Assembly (NCBI RefSeq): GCF_010093815.1
Contig: NW_022985552.1
Span: 1,641,827 to 1,705,826 of the forward strand
Reading direction: 5' to 3'
DNA: 64,000 nucleotides
Origin: Pseudovirgaria hyperparasitica
Lineage: Eukaryota > Ascomycota > Dothideomycetes > Acrospermales > Acrospermaceae
Part shown: one piece after another, positions 38,133 to 50,921 of the stretch
Layout of the letters: each line of letters starts with the position of its first letter
How positions within the stretch are numbered: position 1 is the first letter of the stretch
Program-made: the position numbers and the translations under genes
Notes under the pieces: model-generated
Databases searched by the model: none
The model's input: the letters and a program-made list of their open reading frames with translations, nothing else
Told to the model about the DNA's origin: nothing

Positions 38133-39233
38133 ATCATGTGGTATCATCCATGTTTATATATTCTGTTCATCTCTGTTCATTTCTGTTCATACTGGCTCTT
38201 TTGTATATTTGAGCTTTTTGTTTAGTTTCGGGGAGGGTTCGGCCAGCCCTTCCGGTACATAGGCCACTCTGACGAAGAACATATGATTGATGTATTACTG
38301 GCAAGACATGTGTGTTACATGTCCATACTCATGCTTATTTACAATGTGATCTCTCGTATCCTTCCATCTACCCTGTTGTATGACGGACTATGATATCGCA
38401 TATAAGTAGTTACGTAACTACGCAATTCGACTCATAACTTTCCGTCTTTTTGAATCTACAGGATTCCGAAGTAGATCGATATGGATTTACGAGGGAAACA
38501 TCTGCATTCATCGTACCATCATGCAAGAACACGCAATCATCGCTTTTTCCAAGCTTACGACCCGGTTTATGGCTACGTTACCCAAGTAAGTGAGATCTCT
38601 AGCGTCAACTCCACTTTGACCTTGAGAGGACTTTTTCCACTTGATGAATCTTGAGATTTGTAAGACCTTCGGGCGAAACACTCTGACTACTTCAACACTT
38701 CTTGTGCAACAATAGCAGAATCCTCGAGGTCGTCCGTCGAGCAAGCATCGAACACGCCTTACTTTCAGATAGAGTTGGTTGGGCATCAGATGATGTAGCA
38801 TCACAAAGTCTTTCGGACGTGCTCTCATGCGCGACGCAAGGCTGTGTTAACAGGGATACTGATCCTGCCAGGAAAAACGCACGAGGATATATGCACCGCC
38901 ACGGTTGGAATTTCTCTCTATAACTAATTGTGAGGCCGGATTCAACACCTGTTTGTGCGGCATTAATATCTCAAAGATGTCGCATCTTCTCTCGCAGGCA
39001 TGAACACCCCTGGCCGCCACCAATTTTCTCAGCTCGCATTCTCCCCGTTCATCGGCTGTGTAGCAACCCATGTTGACGTATAACCTGGTTTGTCTTCCTT
39101 CGTATCTTCAAGCCTCACTTTGCTGACCTGCTGCCTGGCTATCTAACGGAGGCCACGCGATGTCTCTTTATCTAGCTCAAAGCTTCGATGGCTGGCTTAG
39201 CAATCTCTACTTTTTGTCTAAAACTTCGTCGCG
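38133..39233. other. Intergenic, chitinase 3' side
   Basis: 1.1 kb. Just after the chitinase stop, TCTGTTCAT-like units occur three times in a row (about 38160-38190). No gene recognised. Confidence 0.5.
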
Positions 39234-41420
39234 ATGGAGACCACGCCAAATCCAGTCAGTGATTTTCTGAATAATTACCGATCGGGGTTCGTTGGAGGCC
39301 ATGCCTGGGTCGACAGCTGCGTGAATGCGCTCCGAGTAGTGGCCCCTTCTGAACCAGACGCGGTCGCAGCAGTGCTGGTCAACTTCTATGGTGTTGCGAG
39401 TGGTGCAACAAATGGTTCGTTCTCGGACACATGGGGCATTTCCGCGGCTGGATGTCAGCGATACTGTAGCCGGGCAAGACTGGAGATGAAGTTCGACTAC
39501 AGTGTGTTTTCGGCTGGTCTAACGAACTACTTTTTACCTTGGTTGTTTCTCTCGGCGCAGTTGCCATTCGATACTGGATCCCCCTTCAAGAACTTCATGA
39601 GTCTTTGCCTCGCGATAGGTAGTCCGATGCTGATCACTTTCTCTCTGTTCTCGACTGCTCTGAATGGAAACTGGATATACAATCGATTCCAGAGGGTGAC
39701 ACACAGCCCAGATGGCTTCTTCCATCTCCAGGAAGCTGCGAAAGGTGCGCGAGACTTTCTTCGTACATCCCAACAATCTCCCATCAGGATCAATACAGAA
39801 GCATTCATGCGTTTGTTTGCCAATGACGAGACTGTTTTGAGACTATGGTGGAGATCTCTGTATACTCGGCTGACGAGAACCCGACGCCCATTCACGTTCT
39901 CTCTTATGGCACAAGGACTTTTCGCCGTCATAGTTTGGGCGTTGACGATTGCCGGCAACTTTGTCACTGGACTTGGTGTTCCTTCGCAAGCGCTACTGCT
40001 GTCGTCCGGCACACTCTGGGTCTGGCTTATTCCAGTCATAGTCGGATGGGTGTTTGTGGGGTCTCAGTCTATGGAGGACGGCATCAGTAATGCGTTGCTC
40101 GAGTACGCCGATGGTGGTAGTCGACCCGAAAAACAAGTGGCACTTCAAGCTCGCTCAGGCTTCGCGCACTCGCTCGAGTCGGAGAAATTGCCTGACGTAC
40201 TTTGGAGCAAGGTTCAGGGTGACGAGCAGCTCCCAGGCCCAACCTTTAACTACGCGCGAATCTTCACGACACCACGTCTCGCAGCATCAGTCGCCTCGGC
40301 ATTCGAAAAGAAACTAGAAGAGCTCCGAGAAGACGGCGATCCCAACCGGACTGAGGACTTGCGGATGTCTCGACAACTAGCTGGACAAAGACGACCATCG
40401 CCACAAGAACTTCTAGGTTGTAGCCACGGGTCTCCCCCAAATATATTTTTAGACAATTATGAGATAACACGCTCCTCAAATGCAAATCGACGACAGACAA
40501 GTGCCGTTAGTGAAGGCGATATCGAGCACGGAGGAGCGAACGGTCTTAAGCTGGCATCTCTACCTACATCGCTTGAACTATCAAGAAGCCGTTCACGAGG
40601 CACCAGTCCCGGCAAAACGTCTCACGATTCGCAACACAAAAGACCACTGTCACCAAAATCAAGGCCGTCTGTACCTGTAGATATACCACAGGGTGAGGAG
40701 TATAGATCCGGTGCCGCGGCCCCAAAAGCAACGGTCGAATCGGGGACTCTGAATGTTCCTCTCGGCAATGTACACGTCCAGACACGCGCATCCTATGGAT
40801 CGACCGTTAACGGGGAGTCAGAGCCTCGGGCTTACGCCGAGTGGCGAGACCTGGATTCATCGTGGAAACGGAACATCGTCGTGTCAAACGTCATTGCCTT
40901 CTTCCTGCAATGGGGCGTTACAGGAGCAGCTGTGGTCATCGCCTACAACACTCCAGCGTACGGAATCGGTTGCAGGCCGTCCAGCTATCTTCTCTACGCG
41001 ATTCTTGCAACTGCTGCGCATATCCTTCTCTTCATTTCTGTATTCCTCTCTCACGAAGTGATGTTGAACTATCAAAACGGAAGTGCAACTATCACCTGTA
41101 AAAGCCCGCGCAACTATCGTGTATACATTGTCTCTGCCCTTGCGGTGATGACACGAATTACCGGAAAGGCGATTGCCATAGCGAACACCTTTTGGATCAT
41201 TCTGAGTTCGTTGTTTGAATTGGTAGGTCTGTATAACAGTTGTTTCTGTGAAGCATCGATGCTTATACCAAAAGCAACATCGTGGGTCCTATTGTTCTCA
41301 TCGCAGTCGGGGGAGCTTCGTCATAATGCCGGGCGGTACTGGGCCGGGGGCATTGTCATGAGTGCCCTGGTATGCATGATTACGTGCTGGATTGTGTACC
41401 TGTATCGCACAAGAGCTTAA
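39234..41420 (+). CDS. Uncharacterised polytopic membrane protein
   Basis: Intronless, 728 aa. About eight hydrophobic segments in two blocks of four: LTNYFLPWLFLSA, SLCLAIGSPMLITF, GLFAVIVWALTIAG and LLLSSGTLWVWLIPVIVGWVF in the N-terminal half; NVIAFFLQWGVTGAAVV, LLYAILATAAHILLFISV, AIANTFWIILSSLF and IVMSALVCMITCWIVYLY near the C-terminus. Between them lies a roughly 270-residue Ser/Arg-rich hydrophilic loop. There is no signal peptide. The layout suggests a plasma- or endomembrane protein with a large cytosolic regulatory loop. No family or function recognised. Being intronless at this length is unusual beside its multi-exon neighbours. Confidence 0.8.
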   Translation: METTPNPVSDFLNNYRSGFVGGHAWVDSCVNALRVVAPSEPDAVAAVLVNFYGVASGATNGSFSDTWGISAAGCQRYCSRARLEMKFDYSVFSAGLTNYFLPWLFLSAQLPFDTGSPFKNFMSLCLAIGSPMLITFSLFSTALNGNWIYNRFQRVTHSPDGFFHLQEAAKGARDFLRTSQQSPIRINTEAFMRLFANDETVLRLWWRSLYTRLTRTRRPFTFSLMAQGLFAVIVWALTIAGNFVTGLGVPSQALLLSSGTLWVWLIPVIVGWVFVGSQSMEDGISNALLEYADGGSRPEKQVALQARSGFAHSLESEKLPDVLWSKVQGDEQLPGPTFNYARIFTTPRLAASVASAFEKKLEELREDGDPNRTEDLRMSRQLAGQRRPSPQELLGCSHGSPPNIFLDNYEITRSSNANRRQTSAVSEGDIEHGGANGLKLASLPTSLELSRSRSRGTSPGKTSHDSQHKRPLSPKSRPSVPVDIPQGEEYRSGAAAPKATVESGTLNVPLGNVHVQTRASYGSTVNGESEPRAYAEWRDLDSSWKRNIVVSNVIAFFLQWGVTGAAVVIAYNTPAYGIGCRPSSYLLYAILATAAHILLFISVFLSHEVMLNYQNGSATITCKSPRNYRVYIVSALAVMTRITGKAIAIANTFWIILSSLFELVGLYNSCFCEASMLIPKATSWVLLFSSQSGELRHNAGRYWAGGIVMSALVCMITCWIVYLYRTRA

Positions 41421-42259
41421 CGAGCAAAACACAACAACGCTCAAACATATTCATCCACGTTCCCAGCCACAGTGCTTCTTCATGTCAATGGACCATGTAT
41501 AGTTACGGCCGAGCTCTTGTAAGCGAATGAGGCTAGTCGTTGTGGCATCGGAAAGACAAAAGACCGGAACTCTGGGTCTAATTATCGGATTCAATGATTA
41601 GTCAAGGATTATTCTGATCTGAAAAGGCTGGTGCCTCGAGCCGAACCTGGTCTGGGCTTCTCCAAGTTGGAACAAGCTTTAACAAGCTGTGTCTTTCTAA
41701 CCAAACCCGGCCAAGAGCCCTTGCAATTACAAGAGACTCTTGCTCCCGTATGCAAGCACATCCATATTCAAGTCTCGCAACGATAACTGAATCTGATGCA
41801 TGTTACTGGATACCCAGATCTCTCTGTTCATAGAAGTGGCTGCTTGAGCAGTGGGCCCTTAGAAAAGTTTGAGGTGGGCCTGGAAATGCCGAAGCGGAGC
41901 ATGTCTTGGCATCAGATGCCACGCGTCCCTGCTGCTTCGGATGCTAGTTTCCCCTGCGAGGTTGCTGAACCCACCGTTAGATCAAGTCTCGCGTTGGATT
42001 GAGCGAGAGAAAAGATTGGCTGCTATCTACCAGTCCAATTGCCCATGGACATAAGGGCTGGCAAGTGTAAGCCACGCGTGGTAGCGTAGTAGGGTTACCG
42101 GATGTTTTACACTTCGGTGAGGCCCTCGAGCTTCTTCTTCACTCTCGTTTTCCTAGTTTGCTCATACAATATATTTCTTTACTTTGAAGCATCCTTCTTT
42201 CGGTCGCGATTTCGTCTATTTCTTTGTCTCGACAGTCGTCAAACTTTCCAATCCTCACA
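41421..42259. other. Intergenic
   Basis: 840 nt; holds the promoter and leader of the four-TM gene. An alternative in-frame start for that gene lies at 42224. Confidence 0.5.
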
Positions 42260-43528
42260 ATGGCTCCAAGAAAGGTCCTTGCAGACACACAGCTGCGGGA
42301 CGAGACTGTGGACCACTTTTCCATAAAATACAAGGCTATAGTCTTGACCCTTCGATCTCTTGCAGTTGCTCTTTCATTTGGCACGCTATCGCTATACATT
42401 GTAGCACTGTGCTTGTATCTGGTGCGAACGCATGGCGATATTGACGTCGAGGCAACCTTCAAGTACTTGTCCATTACTGGTGTAGGTTTCACCCCGAGTA
42501 GCAAACGCTCAGATGGTTGACTTGATGCAATCATAGTCGTCATTTTCGGCAGCATGGCATCTCTTCGCCATGTGCCTTCTTGGCTCTGGAGCGCTCAACC
42601 GGATCCCCCGATGGTTCTACCTTGGTCTCGAGATTGGGTCAGGTGTTTTGATGGGAATCCTGGGCTATCTGAGCTATGCACAAGATAGAATCGGGAGACC
42701 TCCTCAATTCACACCTGAGTATCAAGAAGAGGCCATAAAGAGTGGTGCCGTAGGTGTTCTGACAGCCGCATGGTAGGCTCGAAATCTATTCGTCGTTCAA
42801 ACATGTGTCTGATGTATCATAGCGCCGCGCACCTCGGGTTCTTCATCTTTGGGCTGTGTAGTAAAGCGAGACCGGTCGATAGCGACACCGAAAGGAATCG
42901 GTCCTGCGACGCATGCACGTCGCTACATAAGATACCCTCGACCACCACGACAACGGAACCTAGACCAGTCAGTCCAGCGCATGTCTCAGCCGAACCACGC
43001 ACGGAGAATGAGCCCACGACGACCACAGTTCCAACAAGCACTCGACCAATTACCATCCCCGATGAAGATGCACCTGCATACACGCCCGGCGACTATCAGC
43101 ACGGCTTCGAGCTGCGGACTCTCAATCGCCAACACACCCCTCGCACGACTGCAGCATCATCTTCCACAGCCACAGACGCGCCCATCTTACTTCCTGCTCA
43201 CCACACCTCACCCTTCGACCACTCACTCGCCACTCAATCAGGCATGTTGCGTCCAACACCAAGCATGGCCCCTGTCGCACCACAGCTCGCCTCTGCGTCC
43301 ACAACAGAAAAAGCGCAACGGCCACAGTCGCGACTATTTGGTTCCGAGAGAAGTGATCTGGATTTCGCGAATGTGAGCCCAAGCTTGCCATCGAGCCCTA
43401 CAGTGGAGCACTATTCGGATATGCAGAGATCGTCTGATGTGCCGTCAAGCAGCGGGAGTGTGAGTGCTGAGCCAGGGCAGGAGACGAGACAGAGGTCAAT
43501 CGAGAAAAATCCAGACGGGCCTTCTTGA
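42260..43528 (+). CDS. Four-TM membrane protein with long disordered tail
   Basis: Exons 42260-42481, 42537-42772, 42823-43528; introns of 55 and 50 nt; 387 aa. Four hydrophobic segments: LAVALSFGTLSLYIVALCLY, SAAWHLFAMCLLGSGAL, YLGLEIGSGVLMGILGYL and AAHLGFFIFGLC, the last rebuilt across intron 2. The C-terminal roughly 230 residues are Pro/Ser/Thr-rich and probably cytosolic. The second ATG of the frame (MAPRK) is preferred because it follows a pyrimidine-rich leader; 42224 would add 12 residues. The MARVEL-like four-helix layout is suggestive, but I do not assign it to a family. Confidence 0.8.
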
Positions 43529-46440
43529 AAGTGATTCTTGTAATGAACACGAGAGTCGAACAAGCTATCAGATGCCTCGATGAGGCTGTAACCCCAATAT
43601 CAAAGGGACGGTAGGCCGCGAAGAGAGCCAGAGAATCATCGACGCCAATCTTGGACAGGATCCTTCGCGGGGAGGTAAGGCGCGCAAGCACATACACTTT
43701 GCTTGCCGCCAAATTTGGACATCCATTTGAGACTTACATTCCATGTTCTACGCAAGACGCGAGATATGAGACTCTCAGCATGATTTTGATGCTATATGTA
43801 CTCACATTGCTGTACGAAGCCTTGCCCTAAAGGTTTCGGATTAAGATCGGAGTTAAGGCATAACAATATACCCATTCATAGGACCTGCAATTTCATCACC
43901 ATAGTAATTTTCCCATCGCTGTTGGGGTTTAGTATTCTAACAAAATTAACAAGTCCACCAGAATTGTCAATGCAGAATTTGGTTCTGACGTATAATTATC
44001 AAGGGCGAATGTTGCACGAAGCTTGCGAAGCTTTTTTCGGCGGTGATCCGGCCTTGTTTGAAAGACCCTGAATATGAGGCTGAAGATTGGGTGCTCACGT
44101 GTTGCGATAGCTGCCGATGAAAAGAACATGGATTATCCACGCTCGTCTTATGCAGGTGGCGTATCCCTGCTGAAGACGTCATTTGGAAAACTCGATTGCG
44201 CGAGACGAGATTCGATATAATCACACAAGTGCGTTTTTGCTATTGCCCGGTTGGAGTAAATGAGGTATCAGAGCACGTCGCAATAGCTGGTTTGTGGGAT
44301 GTGGAAGTGAGAATCAGTTGATCGCGAAATATTTGTGGGCGCCAAGCTGGCTATAGGGAAATTTACTTGGTCAGACCGTCAGAGGCGCATATAGCACTTA
44401 AGCTATGTTGCTTAACCTATGACGCATGGTCGACGAACATCTGCTAACTGCTACAATATGAGGAAATACAGTATTCGCCGCAAAGAGAGAGGTGGAACTA
44501 GGGCGTTTGTGGCGCGAGAGAACTGGAAAAGGTCGAGTTGGCTAGAGGAAAACAGCGTGGCACGAGTGAATGTCGCGGAGGAGCAGTGCAATTCGATGTA
44601 AACGTTGCTCAGGGAACAATAATAGTCTGTGTGCTCGTCGCGAAAGCGGTGCAGACTGTGTTTCCGGGGTGCAGTGATATTCGCAATTTGCAGTGCATTC
44701 ATGCATATATAGGGAGACCGTACACGGAAATTTCTCCGGATGCGCGAAACACTGGTGTATCTTCTTCGTAGCAATGGTGTCCTTTCTCACGAACGATTAG
44801 CCACACAAGTCGTGTCATCTCACCTATTGTTCACTCTCTGTCTGATCTTGGTGACGATGTGATAAGAATAGCCTATAGCGCTAGCTAGATATGGCTCGAG
44901 GCCTAGATCGCGCCTGGTGTTTCGCGACGGGTGCTGGATTTGCAGGTATGGTAAGGACTGACGACGCGCGTGTATAAGGAACCGATCGATGCGGCGCTTT
45001 CGTGAGAATGAATACAGGAGTAGCGGAGTTTGTATGGAAGATTTGAAGCGTCTTGCTAGGCGGAGAATAGCAGAGAGAGTGTGATGTGTAACGTGCTGGG
45101 TGTACTGGACTAATAAGGCCGCGTGGCATGTATGGTATCGAAGATGGACGAGGCTCAGGGGCAGAGTGGAGCCAGGGTATGCTGGGATGGCGGTGGGAAC
45201 GCGCAACGCTATGACCTCAGTCGTGCGGCCACCTCTCAAGCTCGATTCGCGATGACGATTGATGGATGTACTGGATATAAACGAGTCGAGCAAGTCGAGA
45301 TGAAGCTGAGCAGGATGGACGATAGGTAGGTAGGTATATCGAGGCAGCGAGTGATCAGCCGCTTCCGCTCCTCAGCCGGCTGCTCCAACTGTCCAACGCT
45401 GTCATTGTTTCAGTGGCAACGCGCCAAGTAACGCAGTTGTGGCTTCAGCATGAAATTGTTCGATTATAATTGGAGCAGATCGTGCATCGATGGTGGATCC
45501 TGAGCGGGTTCCTTGCAGGCCGGGGGGTTGAAGGATAAGGGTCGGTAAGGGTAAGGATGGTCGGCTTGGCTCCCAGGGCTGCTGGCGCCGCGGGCACTGG
45601 GAACTTCAAGGAAGTAAGCGACGAACATGGAACGGCGCAAGGCAGGGCACTGGAAGGAATCCACCAGTACAGTAATTATTTGCCCTGTAAGACAGCTCAA
45701 GCACCCAGGCTCCAGCTGCAAGGAAGAGGGGAGAGGGGGGGGGAGGGTCTGGTTCTCGCGTGTTATTTGGCGGGCAAGCAGCGCAATTGGAAGCCTTGAT
45801 GAGCCTCTCCCGTCTGCGCGAAATCGCCATCGCAGATTCGGCCTTTGTGGGAGATCATCCCTTTGCGACTCTCCTCGCGCTCTCTCTCTCTCTTCTTGAC
45901 TGTCCCTAGTTAGTTTCCTTCTACGTATCCTCTTGTTCTTTCCCACTCCACTCTCCCAAACAGCTCTGTGCATAGTCCTTTTGTCTGCACTCCCACGGCC
46001 GATCGCATTCTTCTTTGTACTACTCTTCATTTACTGCCTCTCTGGCCATCTTTCCGGAACGTGCATCGCGTAGCCCTCTCCTGATTCAACTCGACAGAGC
46101 TTTTTTCTTTCCCAGTGCGTGCTTTCATAGTGCAAACGATCGACGTTCACTTCCACAACAACGACCCGTCAAGCCTCCATACAGCTTCATCTCTTTTTTG
46201 CTGCTCCTTCGATACCTTTGTCGCCTCATCGCTTCCGACTACTCTTGTCTGCTTGTCAACAGGTCCTCGTATACTCTATGCTGTCTTCTTGCCGTCATTG
46301 AGGACCACACACCATCGCTCTGGTCTCTTAGGACCTCCATCCTTCCCTTCCTCGCCAACCTCTGGCAATTGTCTTGGACGCCATTACCGCTTTCACTCCA
46401 CCTACCTAGTCTATAATCGACTTCTGTCTAGACTTCCAAT
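43529..46440. other. 2.9-kb intergenic with a pyrimidine-rich leader
   Basis: No recognisable gene. From about 45.8 kb to 46.44 kb the + strand is strongly C/T-rich, with CTCTCTCT runs, typical of promoters and 5' leaders of highly transcribed filamentous-fungal genes, here presumably Kre6/Skn1. Short upstream ORFs in this leader (for example from 46015 and 46115) could act as uORFs. A G-run lies near 45735-45745. Confidence 0.5.
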
Positions 46441-48667
46441 ATGTCCTACAATGACGAACTTGGCCCTCGTGGCAACGCACCACCACATATCCGACTGAAC
46501 TCTGGTTCAAACGACGCCTTTGCCGACAGTGACGGCATAAGACCCTCAATGGCTCGAGCTCCATCATCGCGGTCTTTGATACCACAATCGCCTGGGATAC
46601 GGCCGGGGACCGCTGGTTCTCTGTACCATCACGGTGCTGCCACGGAATCTTCAGAAATATCATCATCAGAACTGCTCCTACCTCCTAAGAAATTCGGAAA
46701 GTCAAGACGGTATCGGGATGAAGAGTCGCCTGTTTCTCCACATTCGGGAATGTCGTCGAGACGTTCAAGCTGGGACTCACAATCAGACTCTGTTCGGAGT
46801 CGGAACAGTCTGTATGGTGGGCCATTCGCGAGTCCCTTCGACGATTCCCGCACACCGTCGAGAGCTGGAAGCGAGGATGATTTGAACACTCAGACGGTCT
46901 CCGAAAAATACAACATTCTACCTTCAGCTGGTCTGTTACTCTTTCCAGAGGACGTTGAAAAGGATGACTACCTCCACAATCCTGATCCGAACGACAAGGA
47001 CCGAGACACTTGCGGTGACATATTATCAAGGCGTGGCTTGATAAACTTAGGAGGCCTTGGCTTTATCATTATCGGAATCTTCTTCTTATTCATTGGCTAT
47101 CCAGTGCTGTAAGTAACGACAATGGTAGTATGGACTTGGCGCTGACAAGACTGACCAGGACTTACGTTCACGACGTAATACAACCCGAAGACGACGGATG
47201 CACGAACAATCCATTGTGTATAGACGTGGGCCACTCTATCGACCACATGCAAAACATTCGATTCAAACTCATAGACGAGGATACACCCGACCATGCCAAG
47301 ACCAGAAAAGACCGCAATGGCAAAAAGCAAGTTCTCGTGGTGCGTATCGTCACATGCAATTGCTGCTCTGTATTTGCTGATCAGATTAGTTTTCGGATGA
47401 ATTCAATGTTGATGGTCGCACGTTCTACGAAGGTGATGACTCGTATTTCCAGGCTATGGATATCTGGTACGGTGTAACTCAGGATCTTGAGGCGAGTATC
47501 AACTTTGGCATTTGTAAAAACATCCTCTAATATACGTCTCAATAGTGGTACGACCCTGATGCGGCTACAACTAGAGACGGCACACTCGAGCTTCGCTTCG
47601 ATGCATTTCAGAATCATGGTCTCAACTATCGCTCTGGCATGCTACAATCGTGGAATCAAATGTGTTTTACCGGCGGTTACATCGAAGCCAGTATCTCACT
47701 TCCTGGGCGCGGAGATACAATGGGTTTCTGGCCTGGTTTCTGGACAATGGGAAATCTTGGTAGACCTGGTTACGCTGCAAGCACAGACGGCATGTGGCCT
47801 TACTCGTATGATGATATCTGCGATGCTGGCATCACCGCAAATCAAAGCCAAACGGACGGTACCAGCTACTTGCCTGGCATGAGATTGCCGGCATGTACCT
47901 GCGACGGAGAAGATCACCCAAACCCAGGTGTGTCCCGAAGCGCGCCAGAGATCGATGCCCTCGAAGCAAGTGTTGGCTATCTCGACCCTCCGTCCAATGC
48001 GGCCATTGGTGAAGTATCTCAGTCCTGTCAGATTGCGCCTTTTGATCTATTCTGGCAACCAGACCTAGGTAAGCTTTCTACATTAGGTTCGTATCCTTGA
48101 CTAACATAGACAGAATATGTCGAAGTCTATGACCACAGCATTACCAAGATCAATTCTTACCAAGGTGGTGTGTTCCAGCAGGCCATATCCGGATTGACCC
48201 ATCTGAACAACAACTGGTATGATGGCAAACAGTATCAGACTTACGCATTCGAGTACGAACCTGGTCGAGATGGTTATGTTACTTGGTTCGTCGGCAAGGA
48301 CGAGACCTGGACGCTGTACGCGGATGCCCTGAGGCCGAACGGCAACATTGGGCAGCGTGTCATTCCTCAGGAGCCAATGGCCATGATCATGAACTTTGGC
48401 ATGTCAAACGGTTTTGCTGCGCTCAACATGACCGGGTTAGGATCATTGATGCCAGCTACTATGCGCTTTGACTACGTACGAATTTACCAAGACGAAGACG
48501 CCGTATCAGTCACGTGCGATCCTCCCGGATTTCCCACTACAGCGTACATCAACAAGCACAAAGAAGCCTACTATAACCCCAATATTACCCTCTGGAAGCA
48601 GACGGATTTCGATTGGCCAAAAAACGAGTTCGTCGACGGATGCAAGGCCGCCAAAACCAAGGAGTGA
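46441..48667 (+). CDS. Beta-1,6-glucan synthesis protein, Kre6/Skn1 family (GH16-like)
   Basis: Exons 46441-47108, 47159-47339, 47390-47491, 47546-48068, 48114-48667; introns of 50, 50, 54 and 45 nt; 675 aa. Type II membrane layout: a disordered Ser-rich cytosolic N-terminus (1-200), one transmembrane helix ([17 protein letters not shown], about 206-222), then a lumenal GH16-like domain. The catalytic-type motif EIDALE is at 452-457. The block [17 protein letters not shown] and the Cys-rich PACTCDG loop are typical of SKN1. The family acts in the ER/Golgi in making wall beta-1,6-glucan. Intron 3 appears to use a GC donor (GAG|GCGAGT...AATAG|TGG). No GT donor nearby keeps DLE joined to WYDPDA. 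Confidence 0.95.
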
Positions 48668-49708
48668 AACGGACAAGAGTCTAGTTTAGGCCTTGTATAA
48701 CATGTCTACCTCAACCAGCGAATGTGTAAAAGTTGTTTCATCTATTTGATCCTTCCTACGACGTCAGGAGGTCACGAGCGAGTGCATCATACCCCTTTCC
48801 AGCCCTTGGCATGCTGGGCATCCCAACCCACGATTAATCACTTACGCATCATACGGAGTTGGCGCGCACCTATCGATTTTCTTAACGCTACTAGATATTC
48901 AGTCGGTGTACATGAATTGGCTAGTTCTACGTGTACTTGATATACATGCATTGCATTCTCTACGAAATTAAATGCTTCACTCAAGACCGGCACACATACC
49001 AGAGAAGGAGCATTGCAGATTCGAGCCCATGCGAGCAAACAGTTGTTCAGCAAGGATCGACGAAAAGATGCATTCGTCAGACTTAATATTAAATTCTGCA
49101 AAGATTGAATCAGCATGTCATTTGTGCAGTGTACAACCTCCACGCTTCGCCACGAGCCATTTGCCGCAGCTGCTTGGTAGAATGCAGTGGGCACGATGTC
49201 TTCGCTGTAGAAGCTACGTCTTGAGTCCACATGAACTCGATTTCGGGATGTGATCTTTGTTGTGCCGTTGCTGCGACGGAGAGCTTCTGTGATTTAGATG
49301 TGAAGAACGAAGAAGCCCAGTCGGCATGCTAGAAGGTAACATCACGAAGTAGTGTAGGCGGTAAATGTAAATTCAAAAGAGATCCAAAAGACATAGCGTT
49401 TCATAGCAGTTCTCCCCTCCCTTTCCTCTCCCCCTCTTTTCCTCGGGGCATCTGGCTCAGCGTAACATCGCGGTAGTAATGCAAGACAACTCAACTGCTA
49501 AGAATTCAAGGCTTAATCAAGTGAATTAAAGCCTCCCTGACTCTTTGCCTTCTTTATTCCCCTACGCAATTCACCTTACATTGAAATGAGTTTCTTTATT
49601 TGATACGTCATCTAGGTGAAGCACATTTCACATTCGGCTCACTTCACAAAGTCTATTTCTCGAAACTAAGGTTTTTATCCATCCTGTTCGAGGATCTACT
49701 AGCGTACA
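48668..49708. other. Intergenic
   Basis: 1.0 kb with no supported gene; the promoter of the BTB gene lies at its right end. Confidence 0.5.
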
Positions 49709-50921
49709 ATGTCAACAGACCCTGCTGACCGCTCGTCCAGCCGATATTATCCCCCCAAGTCCTCTTCCTCTACACCTGAGTTTTACAAATATAGCCAGAA
49801 AGTGACTGCCACCACAGTCAAAATGAGCTTAACGACCGAAACTAAATCCGAGAAGCCAAAGTCCGATGCGAAAGAGCTACTGGAAGTCATCGAACTTGAC
49901 GAGGACTGGAATTTGACCGTTGTGATTGGAGCTGTCCAGCAACGTTTTCGAGTTTGCCGCCAGGCGCTGATGGTAAGCCCAGTCTGGCGACGCATGTTTG
50001 GTCCACCATTCGGAGAACCGGACATGTCTGAGATCAGCATGCCAGAGGATGACGCGAATGCGATGGGCATCGTGCTCAATATGGCCCATCACAAGTACGA
50101 AGCTGTGCCTAAACGCCTAGACACTACTACATTCTATAACGTCGCTCTGCTCGTCAGCAAGTACAGCTTGGAGACTCTCGTGCTTCCATTCTGGAAGCCA
50201 TGGTACGATGAACTTATTGGAATGCACGACCCGTTCTCGCCGACTCCACATCCATATCTGGTCTTCATCGCGTGGGCTTTCGGAGACGTGGAACTGTTCA
50301 CAGCGACTACTCTATCCTTGATAATCCACGCATCTCCAGAGAACCCAGATAATCCCACGGACTGTAGCCTTGAAGCTATGGCCTTGTGCAGAATGCCTCC
50401 AGGTGTCCTAGGTGAGTGTCTCCGGACCAAAACATTTCCCAGCAAACTCACACCTCATGTGTCCCATAGATCGTATCATCGACACCAGAACGTCCAAACT
50501 TGCAGACATGCTCCAGTTGATCCAGGACCATATGGAACTGGCCTTGCAAGACCATTGCCTGTTAGACGACCGTGCATGCGACTCATGCATGCTAGGATCC
50601 TTCATCAAATCGCTCGACGAGGCAGGACTCTGGCCAATCCCCGACAATCCTTCCGACTGCAGACTGAGCCTGAACGAGATGAACAGGCGGCTGGAAAAAA
50701 TCATGATCGAGCCTATGCCGTCCATCGAGACTACAAAATACCAGCAAGGCTCGGTTCACGCGGCTTGCGCAGCGACGTGCCAGTTTGATCGCGAGGGGCT
50801 TAGGGATGTGTATCGGTCGATTGCCGCGCCTATAGATAAGGCTCTTCGCCGCCACATGGATGTGCAGCGCACGAAGTTGAATGGGCTGACGAAGCGCAAA
50901 AGAGAGGATTGGGGTGTCTAG
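49709..50921 (+). CDS. BTB/POZ domain protein
   Basis: Exons 49709-50411 and 50470-50921; 58-nt intron; 384 aa. A BTB-like domain begins near residue 67 (DWNLTVVIGAVQQRFRVCRQ, then LMVSPVWRRMFGPPF) and extends through the ISMPEDDANAMGIVLNMAH and FYNVALLVSKYSLE helices. The remainder resembles the alpha-helical tail found in many fungal BTB proteins of unknown role. A paired-cysteine segment (DDRACDSCMLG) lies in exon 2. The ATG at 49823 (MSLTTETK) is an alternative start. Large families of such proteins occur in filamentous ascomycetes; the partner is unknown. Confidence 0.85.

Noticed and set aside
44820-46030. Minus-strand ORFs of 157 and 188 aa upstream of Kre6/Skn1
   Set aside because: They are complements of C/T-rich leader and intergenic sequence; low complexity and no recognisable homology.
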